NCBI GenBank assembly: GCA_033964015.1
Contig: CM066924.1
Location: forward strand, 12,488,625-12,552,624
Length of the DNA stretch: 64,000 nucleotides
Origin: Scolanthus callimorphus
Taxonomy: Eukaryota > Cnidaria > Anthozoa > Actiniaria > Edwardsiidae
Reading direction: 5' to 3'
Shown: piece after piece, positions 22,277 through 34,139 of the stretch
How the letters are laid out: every line of letters begins with the position of its first letter
How positions within the stretch are numbered: position 1 is the first letter of the stretch
Notes under the pieces: generated by a model
What the model was told of the DNA's origin: nothing
The model's database searches: none
The model's input: the letters and a program-made list of their open reading frames with translations, nothing else
Translations under genes and position numbers: made by a program

Positions 22277-22685
22277 TTGAGAGGTGTCATCCTTGACAAC
22301 GATAAGGTTAAGTTATACATGTATAGATGTGTGTTCCATGTCTTCCTCTGCACATCAGCAACTTGGTTTGGTTGATCAGGCCCTTCCTTGAAGCTTTTCT
22401 GAAGACGATTCTACGTTCACAACTTACTTGACATGAATAACTAATTTCTTTCGAAATTTTCAATATGTAATTTGTCTACATATCCTAAAATACCAGGAGT
22501 GCAATCTTATTTTTAACAACACATACATAATAATAAAAAATATCTAGCTGGAAAATATAAACATTTGTAATCAGTCAGGTCATACTGGAAAATGTAACCA
22601 TTTGGAATCAGTCAAGTCATATACTGAGGATTATAAATGTATCTAAAAATTGTTCATCAGTTCTGGATGATACTTCGCGCACTTT
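22277..22685 (-). other. 3' untranslated region of the Gypsy-like element
   Basis: AT-rich sequence between the integrase stop and the polypurine tract. A 20-base stretch (about 22550-22620) is partly duplicated (AATCAGTCAGGTCAT and AATCAGTCAAGTCAT). No gene seen. Confidence 0.5.
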
Positions 22686-24857
22686 CTATGCGTAGCTTGG
22701 TATCTCGTAACTTGTTGCAGTAGTACCGTAACTTTGTTGGTATGGCCCCGCCGGTTGCACGTAACTTTGTTGATTTATCATAGGTTGCACGTAGCTTTGT
22801 TGATTTATCATAGGTTGCACGTAACTTTGTTGATTAATCACAGGTTGCACGTAGTACGGACTCTGATGTAGTGGATATCCGTAATGGTGAGCATGCGGTA
22901 ACAACGGTTGGTAAACATACGGCAAATGCTGCTTATTCACCGCTACCCAATTTAAATACACTGGCGTACCCGGCTCTATATACGTAAACCGTGTTGGCGC
23001 ACATCGATTGCGTATGGGACGAGCTTCTGAAGCTTCAATTTCTGGTGGATCTATAGCAGCGCCGTGGATAAGCCTTGTTTCATCTTCATTTGTGCCCTCC
23101 ACATCTTGTTGTTCACTCTCACCTGCCGAACTGTCATCGTCAGTTACGTCGGTCCCCTCTGGTGTGGCACCGCCCTCCGCCATTATCTCCACTTCTTCCT
23201 CTGCGGTGGCATCTAGACAATGATCAGTCTCGTTTTCCGGTTCCGTAGCCTGGTTAGAAGGCTCTCCGGCTGCCGGTGTAACAACCCAATCAGAAAGATC
23301 ATCGTCATCGTTGTCTGATTCGTCATCGCTACTTCTATCCTCTGCGGTCTCTTGGACATGCCGTGGGTGTGGAGTGGGTGGTCTATGTCTTGTAGGTTGA
23401 GCTGGGATCCATGGATCGATGGGTAGGTAGTCACAAGGCAATAACAAGTTCCTATGTAGTGTGCGGATATTCCCATTGCATCTTCTCTCCGGCCGAACGT
23501 CATACACTGGATTGTCTAACCCTTTCCGCTCCACTATGACATACACCTCGTCCTCCCAAAAAGCACGAAGCTTTCCGGGGCCCCCTCTCGCTGATAGATT
23601 ACGCACAAGTACGCGGTCCCCTGGTTCTAATGTTGAGCTTCTCACACGTCGGTCATAACCTTTCTTACCTCTGTTCGCACTCTGTGTTGCCGACTTTTGT
23701 GCCAACAAATAGGCTTGCTGCATCGCGAGTTTCCACTTCGAAGCATACTCCGAAGGTGTCGATGCCTGTGCGGTACCCTGCACCTCGAACATCATATCGA
23801 TTGGTAGCCGTGGGCTTCTTCCGAAGAGTAAATAAAATGGGGAAAACTTTGTAGACTCGTGGACAGTACAATTGTATGCATGGATAACCTTGTTCACGTG
23901 ATCCTTCCATCTTGTTTTATGAGCCTCTGGGAGTGTCCGGAGCATCCCGAGCAATGTGCGGTTCATGCGTTCTACTAAACCGTTCCCCTGGGGGTGATAT
24001 GGTGTTGTACGCGAATGCATAATACCGGATAACTGCTCTAGGCGCTTGAACAGCTTGTTCTCAAACTCTCCGCCCATGTCATGGTGTAATTTCTCAGGGA
24101 AACCAAAGCGCTGAATATAATCATTGAAGATCTTGTCGGCAGCTGTCTCGCCAGCTTTATTCCGTGTCGGGTATGCCTGGGCGTATTTTGTGAAGTGGTC
24201 AACGACAACTAGAATATATTCATACCCCCCTGAGCTTTTTTCAAGATGGACGAAATCTATGGAAATTAGTTGGAATGGCGCTGTCGTTATGATCGGTTTC
24301 AACGGTGCAACAGTAGGGAGATTCGGTCGTCTTTGTGTCTACATCTACACATTTGGGCATCTACACACTCGGTTAATAAAATGATCTATGTCTCTCCGCA
24401 TGTTTGGCCAAAAGAATCGTTCTCGGGCTAGTGAAAGGACCCTTTCCACCCCTAAATGTCCCATCTCTTCGTGGAGCTCTCGATAGACAAGTCTCCTAAA
24501 CTTCTTGGGAAGGACAACTTGTCCTTTGTGCAACAATACTCCCCTCTTATCTATACTCAGGTTCTGCCATCGATTGAGATATTTTCTTACTACCGGAGGT
24601 TCTCTTCTTATTTCGCTGACAGCTGGCTTCTGCTTTGTGGCGAGGAGCTCTAATACACGACTTATTGCGGGGTCTTCATGCTGTCCCCTTTTCACATCGA
24701 CAGGCCTTACGCTGGCTGGTTCCTCGTCAGTCAAGAGCTCGGTTTGTTGGTCAGTTACCGATGCTATTAGCACTGCGTCCCCACATGAAGATGCCTTAAC
24801 TGATGATATAGCTGCTTGAACTGTGGGCATTGACATATGCTTTGTGCAGCTGTTCAT
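22686..24857 (-). pseudogene. Gypsy-like integrase with long repetitive C-terminal extension
   Basis: The N-terminal HHCC zinc domain is at about 24345-24480 (HEEMGHLGVERV ... CRCPN), followed by two in-frame TAG codons (24345-24347 and 24339-24341). The catalytic core continues in the same frame, with D in SIDFVHLE, D in HHDMGGEFEN and E in GLVERMNRTL. Integrase inserts retroelement DNA into the host genome. After an LEPGDRVLVRN-type C-terminal domain there is a long acidic Asp/Glu/Ser stretch and a tail of Tyr/Gln/Pro with 11-residue repeats (QSYVQPMINQ), encoded by a 33-base tandem repeat at about 22755-22855. This tail is unusual for Gypsy integrases; its role is unknown. Confidence 0.85.
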
Positions 24858-26056
24858 GTATTCCTGGACGCTCAGTGGAGGTCTTGAAAGGCAATCTGCA
24901 TCTACGTTAGTTCGTCCAGGCCGGTACCTAATTTCAAAACTGAATTCTGCTAACTCTCCCGCCCATCTTAGTCCAGTCGCGTTCAGTCTCGCTGTCGACA
25001 GAACATAAGTTAAGGGTTGTTATCAGTATATACCACAAAGTTTGGCGCTTAATAGAGATAGTCTCTGAACTGTTCCGTAACCGACCATTTCAATGCTAGA
25101 AACTCCAGTTTATTAGAGTGTAAGTGATAATTCTTTTCAGCGGGTGACAAGGTCCTTGATGCATACGCTATCACTCTTAAGACTCCCTGCTGTTCCTGGT
25201 ATAACACCGCCCCAAGTCCATCCTGGGAAGCATCAGTATGTAAAATGAAGGGTGATTCATAGTTTGGGTAAGCGAGAATTGGTGGTGAGGTGATATAATC
25301 GATCAGACATTCCATGGCTGACTGATGGACAGAGGTCCACTCGATGACTGTCTTAGACGGGCGTTGTCCACCACGTGTGTTGGCCTTACCCTTCTTATCA
25401 TTGGGAGTAGCTGGGCCAGCCGGATTGTTCAGTAAATCATAGATTGGCTTGGCTTTCTGTGCAAAGTTCTTTATGTATCTGCGGTAAACACCGAGAAGGC
25501 CCATGAGTTTCCGAATATCGCCCACTGTCTGTGGTTTTGAATTTCTCCACGCCTCGACTGCACTTGTCGCTTTTGGGTCCATCCGATATCCCTCTTTACT
25601 CACTAGTCTACCCAGAAAAGATACTTCTTTCTTAAATAATGAACATTTCCTTGCTTTAAACTTAACTCCGTGACTACGCAGACGTTGAAGTACTGTGCGT
25701 AAGTGTTCGATGTAGTCCGAAAATGTTTCTGAAAAAACTAAGTATGGAATAGCTATTTCATCTCGTAAGTCGCCTAAGCAGTTCTCCATAAATCTTTGGA
25801 AATTCGCTGGAGCGTTCATTAAACCAAACGGGATTTGTACCCATGCTGCTCGAAAATGAGGACTTAGACGGTTGTTTAAACCCTCGATTGAGTAAATCTT
25901 CAATATAACCTTTACCTCTGGGTATAAGGGACGCGGAATCGAGATGAAATTCTTCTGGACTGGACGATCATTGGTAAGGGTGAGGTCCATTTGGAGCCCA
26001 GGGATACACCCTACATCGTCGTCATCGACTGCAAACGACGCCCTCTCTGCAATCAA
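24858..26056 (-). pseudogene. reverse transcriptase / RNase H, internally deleted
   Basis: The continuous part (25049-26056) begins with a connector ([15 protein letters not shown]), then a short stretch and [18 protein letters not shown] of the reverse transcriptase. The YxDD active site is missing: IAIPY is followed directly by [10 protein letters not shown]. The earlier motifs that hold the first catalytic Asp are also absent. RNase H follows ([27 protein letters not shown]). A stop at 25049-25051 and a frameshift near 25010 break the link to integrase. This copy cannot copy RNA by itself. Confidence 0.88.
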
Positions 26057-26567
26057 CAGTTTGATCGCTTGCTTCTTGTCCTCGCCGTTGAGCCCGTTAG
26101 GTCTACTGGTGGGATGTCGCTCTTATCCAACTCCTGTACTTCATCAGCTTTCTGCGACTCCTCTAGGTCATCACCGTCAGTAGTGCATTGGACTTTGTTG
26201 ATCTTGGTTGGTTCCCGGAAGTTCACCTCTAACGGCGTAATCGAGCGTACCAGTTGAAGCCTTCCCAGGACTGTACGACCAGGCAAGATGATGTCATGTT
26301 CAGTGTTGTTTGTCACGCTGATGTTGATCACCGCGGTGTTCCCCTGGCTGACCGACTTGAGCTCCTCCTGCACAGACAACCCAGGTGGTAACAAGGCTGC
26401 TTCGTCGGGTTCAAAGACCACCTGTGTGGTGCGACTAATCGGTCCGGTGTTTGCTCGACACTGTACCCCCTCGTGCCAGATCTCGGAATCACAACTTCGT
26501 TTTTCATGGATTTAACAATACAAAGGTGTTCGGAATCATCATTTCTTATCAAGTCAATAAATGCGCT
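26053..26567 (-). pseudogene. Gypsy-like pol, region between protease and reverse transcriptase
   Basis: Overlapping open frames (26328-26552 and 26053-26421) read as the linker that follows protease in this element class (LCIVKSMKNEVVIPRSGTRG, then GNTAVINISVTNNT and LPGRTVLGRLQLV). Frameshifts join the pieces. The upstream end stops where the nested repeats start. Confidence 0.65.
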
Positions 26568-26770
26568 GAGTCAAGTCAAGTTTATTTCTATATACAAATT
26601 CAAAAGTAAATAGCCAGTGCCCGCAAATAGCTTAGCTAACGAGGCGGGCAGAGGGTTAACATAAAGTTACAATACAGGACAATGAATTACAAAAATTACA
26701 AAGCAAAGAAGAAAAGAAAAGGAAAGGAAAAGGAAGTATTTCTACTTAGTTTACAGTTGACGCGGTTTCC
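26568..26770 (-). repeat. LINE 3' end nested in the Gypsy-like element
   Basis: Starts with TCAAGTCAAGTTTATTT on the plus strand; the minus strand therefore ends in AAATAAACTTGACTTGA, a short tandem tail as on CR1/L2-type LINE ends. It marks the start of the insertion that splits pol. Confidence 0.5.
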
Positions 26771-26892
26771 ATTGTTATTCGTAGGGAATTAACTCGGATA
26801 ATGGCTCTCAACAAACTAAAAGTCGGGGAGGGATTTGAATTCTCCAGGGAAAGGTTGGGGTTGATCAATACAATTGAATTGAATTTCTAGGT

Positions 26893-27006
26893 AAATATAT
26901 TGCTCATTATGGATTAATAGGTAAGTATATGGCTCATTATGGATTAATAGGTAAATATCTAGTTATTTACCTATAAATCCATAATAACCATATACTTACC
27001 TGTAAA
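26893..27006. repeat. tandem and inverted 34-base repeats
   Basis: About two and a half direct copies of a 34-base unit containing GGTAAATAT and CTCATTATGGATTAAT, followed by an inverted copy (26957-27006). It can form a hairpin. Confidence 0.75.
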
Positions 27007-27015
27007 TCAATAATG

Positions 27016-27160
27016 TGTGGTTCCAGAAAATATCCCCCCCCGGAAGAGTGTTGAAAAGTGACCCCCCACCTCTCTGGAATTCCCGAAAAAAAATACAGTA
27101 TTTGTATGGAAAATATATCCTTTCCTATTATCCTTCCTATGGATAGTTTCTGGAACCACA
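27016..27160. mobile_element. 145-bp MITE
   Basis: TGTGGTTCCAGAAA at the left end and TTTCTGGAACCACA at the right end are perfect inverted repeats. CAATAA lies two bases from the left end (27008-27013) and directly after the right end (27161-27166), suggesting the target duplication. Confidence 0.75.
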
Positions 27161-27169
27161 CAATAAGCC

Positions 27170-28518
27170 ATTTTTACCAAGACTTCAAGGGGCACTGTCA
27201 CGTTTGTTTCATCAAAATATTTTAAAATAAGACAAGTGTTCTACAGAAACAACTCCGAACCTATATTCTGTTTCAAATTAGTCTTAAAAAGAAAAAGAAA
27301 CTTGTTCAGCCTGTTCGAAAATCAAAAATGCCAATTAGCAATCCAATTCCATCCGCTCGATTATACACGAAAATACTCCAAATTTGTATTGATCTAGCAG
27401 CTGAAAGGTTAGGTATAAAACGTAGACCATTATTTTGTTGATTTGTAGGGAGTTTGACTGCATTTAAGCTACTTAAAATGACCCCAAGTTAGACCAAATC
27501 CATGATAGACCATGACAGTTGCCCCTTTCACAATGACTAATTCAATTATCAACCCAAACATTTAACTAGTGAATTCAAATCCATACACTTACCCCGAGAA
27601 AAAAAACATCCAATAATCTCAGTTTATGCATCTATGCTGACTGTCTGTCTATAACCAATATTTGCTTCTGATTATCCTTTATGCGAATCCCGTTGAACGC
27701 CACAAAACACGATTTCCGAGAACGCCTTCACTTGAACCATATTGAGAAGCGTTTGTCCAGTCTACTTGCTTGGTCTCATTGCCCATAGAGTGTGTTTAAG
27801 ACGTAAACCTGAAAATACAGATAAAATCATGCCCAAGTTAATTGCATATCTAATCGTAGAGAGCAACCAACGAGCGCAAAATACCTGAAACTTGCCTTCA
27901 GTTTCTCCATCTTGAATCAGTTCCATCCGTTTTGCTAGACAGAACGTTATGCAAATTGAGCTGTAGAAGCTGTAAGCTGTCAGGGCGTGGTACAAATGAA
28001 AATAACCAGTAAGAACGTAGTTGCTTTTGTCTCTATTATTTTCGTTCTACAAAGGAGTTCTTTTGTCTGTAGTCTATTACCCTCGTTCTTTGTGTTGAGG
28101 TAGGGTATTGTTGTATTATCCAACCAGAGAGGAGCTTTACGCAGCTACGTACCGACCAAAATAACAGCGCTTTAATGAGTTGCGCTTTTACAAAAGGCCG
28201 CTTGATTGATTGGACTCTCTGTTGTACGAAAACAAAAGACGTAATTCGTGTTTGGAAACCTTTGTCAATCATAGTTGAATAAAAGTTGTCATTCATTTTC
28301 TTCAGCATCACAACTTTATTGTGCATGGTAAAAATTAATTGCAATGAGTTTCTCTGGGGAACCCACTTCTATGAAAGCAGCTAAATAACTAACAATAGTT
28401 CCTATTGGAATCCGCTATCTTTTTCAATTGTAAACTGTACTCCTTTTCAAAACTGTTAAATTCAATGAGAAGAATGCATTTCATTTGTCCCTGTTTTCTG
28501 AAAACCTTGTCAACTATA
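27170..28518. other. no gene recognised; nested repeat sequence in the Gypsy-like element
   Basis: Only short open frames without domains (27762-27995, 28036-28344). It separates the two halves of pol and so must be a later insertion, or several. Confidence 0.4.
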
Positions 28519-28616
28519 AACTAAGTCCGTTAATTACCTCGATTCTCGGCAATAACCCCAATACATCCCAAGGGCCGTTATTGCCTCGAATCTCGGTAAT
28601 TAACTCTAACTTAGTA
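28519..28616. repeat. 98-bp inverted repeat
   Basis: ACTAAGT...GTTAATTACC...GGCAATAAC on the left mirrors GTTATTGCC...GGTAATTAAC...ACTTAGT on the right. Foldback MITE-like. Confidence 0.75.
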
Positions 28617-28640
28617 TTATTTTGTAAAGCTAATATATTT

Positions 28641-29349
28641 TTACTTTTTTGATAATTTATCAATTAAACTTGATATTTTGATACTTTCACTCGAGCAGTC
28701 AGGAAAACTCTTTTTCATACCTGTAAGAAACTTATCGCTACAGTCATCAGCAGTTGCATCCCGGATTAGCACCTCAATCACATTGAACCCAATTATCGGT
28801 CGTTCTAGACTTTGCTTTGTCACTAAAAATGGGACAAATGATCTCCTGATCGACTTCTTCCAATTGCACGCTAATCTCCACCCACCCACTGTACGGAATT
28901 TTAGTTCCGTTTGCTGCTTGCAAGTTAACTGATTTCTCTCCAAGTAAATCCTTAATATCCCGGATGTTTGCAGTTATTGAACTACTTTCTAGAAACTCTT
29001 CCGACAATATCGAAACTTGGGCACCGGTGTCCCACAGAGCTGTAGTGTGTTTACCATTAAACCGACAATCTAATAAACACTTACTACCAACTAATTGCGT
29101 GACTCGCAACTGTCGTTTAGGACTTAGGTGACTGGGAAATACTTTGTCGTGATTACTATCGCCAATTGAGATCGTTGACAATTGTTCCTTTCTAAGCGTC
29201 GAAATTGCGTTACAGATATTCTGGTGCTCTCCCCAGTGCTTTTTCTGGCAACTAGGGGAACAATACTTAGCGGTTTTGCAGCGCGAACACTGACGAACAA
29301 TTGACGTACTCTTGCAACAATAAACACAGCGGTGGAGCTCCTGTTCCAA
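28641..29349 (-). pseudogene. MYND-type zinc finger plus retroviral-type aspartic protease
   Basis: From the 29349 side, a MYND-like finger comes first (CVYCCKS, CSRCKTAKYC, SCQKKHW, HQNIC: pairs C-x2-C, C-x2-C, C-x3-C, H-x3-C), then a protease with ALWDTGAQVSIL (active-site DTGA) and the late motif PIIGFNVIEVLI. A frameshift near 28860-28930 separates the two protease parts. MYND fingers normally bind proline-rich peptides in regulatory proteins; having one between Gag and protease is unusual. The protease would cut the polyprotein. The downstream end is broken by the nested insertion. Confidence 0.8.
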
Positions 29350-29394
29350 TTCCAGGCCTACCTCCCGCCCCTCGGAAGCGGCCTCTGGTCGTTT

Positions 29395-30343
29395 CCCGAC
29401 CAGTTTCTAGCGCGTGCAAGACAGAACCGGGCCATGTGATTTAATTCCCGCATACAAAGCAATGCCTGCACTCGTCAGCGGTGGCACACTTATCGCACTT
29501 ATTTAGTCGGGTATTTGGATCAGGGATTGAGACTTTCGCAGTAGGATCGTTTGGTTTCGGTTGGTTGACTTTTTCTCGAAGGGTTTTCACTTCAGACTGC
29601 ATAGCCGAGAGCTCCGCCTTAACCGATTTTAAGGCCGCGAGAATTTCATTGCTTTCTGTCGATTCACTCCCGCCCTTGACTGATGAAATCCGCACCTTGG
29701 TTTCTCTAGGCGCTTTAGATGAGAGACTGTTTGAGGCGCTAAAAAGTCTACTTAGTGAAAGGTCAGCAAGGCTTTCCAAATAACTTCGTAGTTGTAATCC
29801 GTGTTGCACGGCTCGGATTACGGCGACTACGATTTCTCTTTCCTTGTACCCCTTTTCGATTCCCGTTTCTATTTGAGATACCAAGGATTGATAGGAGAGT
29901 TTATCTGTTTGACCAAGCTCTCCAATCATGCCCTCAATTTTAAAATCACGGTGGAAAATTGTTGGAGCACTGCCACCGAGTATTGTGTTACCACCCCCCT
30001 TTGCGGTCCCCGAGAGTTTGGCTTGGATCAGGTTTTGTTTCTCCTGCAATTCGTTCAATTCTTTCTTCAGATCATCGAGTTCCGTCCCTTTACTTTGTTC
30101 CTCTAGAGGTGGCGGACCCAGATAGGCAATAAGCTCGTCTAGGCATTCAATGTTATCCCCTTCTGTGGCAAAACCCTCTAGTTTATCCTCTAATTTCCTT
30201 GGAATTAGTTTTAGGACAACAAGCTTGCCTTTCCCCGCTACTGCTGCTTTATCCACCCCCACATCTGGTGCAAACTCCCTCAATAATTCTATCTCAATAG
30301 CCAATAATTTCTGATCTAAAAACAATTCCTTTTCTTCTGCCAT
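29395..30343 (-). pseudogene. Gag-like protein of the Gypsy-like element
   Basis: ATG at 30343 (AACACCATGG context), then a Leu-rich acidic N-terminus, a coiled-coil stretch (DDLKKELNELQEKQNLIQAK), a capsid-like helical middle and a second coiled coil (about residues 235-265). The end has a C-x2-C-x4-H-x4-C zinc knuckle (CFVCGN ... H ... C), but a TAA at 29441-29443 interrupts it and the rest is in another frame. Gag forms the particle and binds RNA. Near complete except for this lesion. Confidence 0.75.
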
Positions 30344-30677
30344 GGTGTTCAAAATTCAGCTTAAGCACAAGCGTAAGAGGCGTCCCAAACTCGAATTCTA
30401 CTTTACATCTACTAAGTCAACAAACTAAAATAACAAGATTCCCCGAGCGTTCTGCTTCATAAAATCCCAAACTACAACAAAACTACATCACATTACCTCA
30501 GAGATCCCGCTTTACATTCTACCATCCTGTTATTCCTCAAAACATGCCCATTACCATGCGTCCATAAACTCAATACCCCGACAGATTTCACAAGTCACCA
30601 GGCACAATCTTGATCAAATCTTGAGCTTCTAAAATGCCGTCTTCAGAGTCTTTTTCTCCTCCGATTAGCTTCCATTT

Positions 30678-30697
30678 TCCCGTCTGAGCCCCCAAAA
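30678..30697 (-). other. primer-binding site, tRNA-Pro-like
   Basis: On the minus strand the 5' LTR ends GCAACA and is followed, after a few T, by TGGGGGCTCAGACGGG. The start TGGGGGCTC matches the site used with tRNA-Pro in some retroviruses; the rest differs, so the tRNA identity is inferred. Confidence 0.55.
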
Positions 30698-30940
30698 TGT
30701 TGCACGGATTCGCTGCAGGTTTTGTAGAAATCACTAAACTCCTATAGTTGTCCTGGTATCTTGTATATTTATTCTTGTGTGCTTTAAAACGCTACTTCAT
30801 AATCATATATCTACTCGGTGCTCGCTCTAAATCCAGAACTCTACACGCCTCTTTGCTAACTGGCTCATATTACATGGCGTGACACGTTAACCATTAACTT
30901 GTAATGTGTTTCCTATTTTCATGCAATTTTCTGTCTAACA
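30698..30940 (-). repeat. 5' LTR of the Gypsy-like element
   Basis: Minus-strand TGTTAGACAG...CCGTGCAACA, 243 bases, very similar to 22018-22265. It should hold the promoter of the element. Confidence 0.93.
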
Positions 30941-32314
30941 CTCGCGCGGTGTTCACTGAGCCGTGGCCAACGTTTGCTATTCTATGGCGGAATGCTTTCG
31001 TGAAGGGTCGAGAAATATGCTGCAGTTCTCAGCTCTCGGAATAACATCTCACTTGCTAGACCCCTAGAGGTTTTAAGGAAGGTTTCTTACTTATTCAAAA
31101 AGAAGATCTTCGAGTTCCAACCAACAATCAGCCGGTGAATATAACAAGAAGTCACTCACGTGTGTAGTTCTTCTTTCTAACATCATTGCGGCCGATAACA
31201 AACGCATTCAAAATCAGGGCCTGGTTTCTGATGTTCAAAGATGGATGGTGTGTTGAACTTCACACATCTGAAAAGGTAATGTCTATACTGTTATGAATAT
31301 AGAGCAAAAGTGAAATCGGTTGCCCTAATAAAACAAAGTTTTCATCTAAATTTGACTGTAATTGTAGTTTTACTGTACTTTTTCGTGGTAAAAGCTCAAA
31401 ATCTAGTATTGGTTGCCAGTAGTTTATCAATAAAACTAGGTTATAATGGTTTCCACTAAGACTTTTAGTTAGGAAAAAGATCTAAGATATGGTTCTACTC
31501 TAGATTCTTTGGTATTGTGGAAATGATATCGCGTATATTTTGTGAAAATATCGAATGGTAAAGCTTTTTGAGCTGATGGAAAACTATGCTCCCTTCGGGT
31601 TCTTAGTTGACGTGTCTTCCCGCTTTATTTGGCGGCAATCGGTTACGAGTTCACTGAATTGCGATATACTGACTTGTGTACATATTTCGGTGCCTTATGA
31701 ATATTAACTCCACCAAGAATTTAACACTGATCATATTTGTTTTCATTGTATGACAACGAAATCTCTCAGAAAAATATCTAAGGTGAAGAAAATCGAGAGG
31801 AAATAGTATAATTTTTGGTAGGCTTTTTGCAGTCAATTCAGATTTTTAGGTAGTACTCTGATTAATAATATTTTTAGGAAGAATTAAATGAAAATAAAAC
31901 TCTTCTGAAGACATAGGTGTTTATTTTATTTCTATTTCTTGGTCTCCTTTGTATTAGTAACACACAGGCCTTCACCATTGTGGAAAATGTACATAACAAT
32001 AACTTCTAGTGTCCAACTCAATCCCTCTGCCTGAAATCTGCTCTCGAGAGTGTTACCCCATGACAATTCATCCATTTTTTGTTTGGTTTTACATTTGTCA
32101 TATACAGGCCTTCACCATTGTGGAAACTCTGCTCTACGTGTATTTACATGAGGAATGTGTATTTACACAAGGAGTGAAGGCAATTCATTCAATTTTTTAT
32201 TGGTCTTTTGTTAACACAGGCTGACTTCCAGTGGCTATGCTACAACATCAACACAACTGTAAGTGGATGGTATTCTCTACATGTATGTGCCACTGAATCA
32301 CAAATAGGAGTCAT
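30941..32314. other. no gene recognised
   Basis: The phrase AGGCCTTCACCATTGTGGAAA occurs twice in direct orientation (about 31966 and 32107). Otherwise only short open frames without domains. Confidence 0.4.
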
Positions 32315-33913
32315 TTATTTTTGCAGAATTGTAAGGTTTGCTCCTGACACATTGCTTCCCCAATCTCTTGTGCAAATTAACTCGATGAACATCACTAAAC
32401 TGTCAATGTGTTCATAGCTTGTTGTAGCTACCAAACCACCTTGCATGCCATGATTGTGACTATCATATAAAGCTATTTTCATAGCCAGTCCACTAAAACA
32501 TAAAAGCATTGACTTGTCTGGTGGGACAATCATAATTACACACTGATCATTAGGAGTGCTGCATATCTCAATTAGTTTGTCCTTAAGGGATCCAGATGAA
32601 AAAACACCAGTGTCCTCCTTTATTCGCAAATTGTACTGGTCTCTTCTTGTGGCCAAAGCTTTTCTGACATCCAAATTTGGCTGGCTTGAAGGCATATTAA
32701 GACATCGTAAATCACATTTCCTTCTTTCATAGAATAAGCAAATGCAGCAACAGTTCTCATAATTGTTTCAGGGTCAGGAAAGGGAAGTTGGCCAAACAAA
32801 AATTTCATTGCTCCAATGATGGCTATTATAGTGCAGGCATTGCTGCCAATAGGGATTCCGAACATTAATGACTGTGAAAGCTGTGGTGGTAATTGCCATG
32901 CAGTGACATGTCTACAGTGTGTAGTTGGTGCTAGTTGATAAAATGACTGGGGTGCTTGAGATGGTGTATGATGTTGTGATAACTGAAGTGGTTCTTGTAC
33001 TTGTGATGGAGGCTGTTCACTGCTACTGGTACAGGTTCCATCTTTGCAGTGTGGGCATTTAGAAAGACCTTCCTTTGGGCGGGTGTGCCCTTTGCGGGGA
33101 TGCCCACACCGTTTCCACTTGGGTTCTCTCTTCTTTGAAGAAGCTTGTCTTGGCTGACTGTTTGGTGTTGGTATGTTGATGGAAGAAGTTGATGATTGTT
33201 TTGGTAAAGATGGTGCAGGTGGTTTAGGAATAGCTGATATTATTTCATTAGCCATCTTGATCTGTCTGTCTAAGGAATCACTGCCATCATTAGGTGCAGA
33301 TGTTTCAACATCACTATCATCGTCATCCAAGGTACTGTCATTTGGTGTCTGTTCAGTGCTTTTGTTGTTTGGCTCTTTTGGATTAAGGATTGCATATTTT
33401 GCTGTTGCTGCAAGAGACTGGGCTTTTTCAGCAAAAAAGGACTGGCATAGAGGGCAGTACAGTACATTACAAAGGCAGATCTTGTGGAAGGAATGCGAGC
33501 ACCCTTCAAATAGAATCCAATCATCAACAGTATTAACTTGACAATTGCTGAGATCACATTGTGTATCCTGATTCGCTCTGGTAGTTGCAGAGTAGCCCAG
33601 GGGAAGAATTTTGGCTTTTACAGGCTCTAGACCACAAATGTCTGGCAGCACAACAAATTTATTTTTAGTAAACATTCCTCCTCCTAAATTATTGCCTATT
33701 TTGACAAACATTTTTGCAAGGATCTTGAGCATTTTATCTTGAGCATTTGGAGATGATTTGTGGTGAATTTTTGCTTCGATGAGGATGCGAAGTACTCCTT
33801 GAAGTTTCTCTGTGAATACTTGGCCTGAAATGTTGCCTTGGTTGTTTTGATTAGTTGATCAACTGAGTCATGAGCATGTGTTTTAGAACGAATAATACTG
33901 TGCACATTCTCAA
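32315..33913 (-). pseudogene. C-terminal half of an interrupted gene: RING-like finger and protease-like domain
   Basis: Begins directly at the insertion border with ENVHSIIRSKTHAHD, then a helical stretch, a RING-like cluster (CDLSNC ... CSHSFHKICLCN ... CPLC), a Ser/Pro/Gln-rich linker with a second cysteine cluster (CGHPRKGH ... CPHC), and a domain with GSNACTIIAIIGAMKFL and later ALYDSHNHG. The ACT and SHNHG motifs could be the Cys and His of a papain-fold peptidase; this is inference only. Lesions: a 14-base tandem duplication at about 33724-33751 shifts the frame, and a one-base frameshift lies near 32696. The N-terminal half is at 41116-42218. I do not know the family name; it may be host or element-borne. 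Confidence 0.7.
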
Positions 33914-33929
33914 CACAGCACGAAATGCC

Positions 33930-34131
33930 GACTTTACGCATTTTTTCAACAAACGAAAAAATGCGTAAAGGTTGTAGGTCATCTTTACGCATGTGTTCGA
34001 ATGCGTAAATTTGCGTAAAGAAGAGAAAGCTTCTTTACACACACGTTCATGTGCGTAAAGCTTCGTAAATACAACACCATTTTTTACGACAATTTTACGT
34101 TTGCGTAAAGGTGTGTAAAGTGAAGGACTCT
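33930..34131. repeat. left subterminal TGCGTAAA repeat cluster
   Basis: About ten TTTACGCA, TGCGTAAA or one-mismatch words in both orientations within 200 bases. In CACTA elements such arrays bind the element's own DNA-binding protein; that role is inferred here. Confidence 0.85.
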
Positions 34132-34139
34132 ACGCCAAT

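Larger units (their letters stand above)
22018..30940 (-). mobile_element. Ty3/Gypsy-like LTR retrotransposon, 8.9 kb, defective
   Basis: Two closely similar LTRs (22018-22265 and 30698-30940), a primer-binding-site-like sequence, a polypurine tract, Gag, protease, reverse transcriptase/RNase H and integrase in Gypsy order on the minus strand. The protein-coding part has stops, frameshifts and deletions, and about 2 kb of other repeats (about 26568-28640) splits protease from the rest of pol. No target-site duplication was found next to the LTRs, so one flank may be rearranged. Confidence 0.92.
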
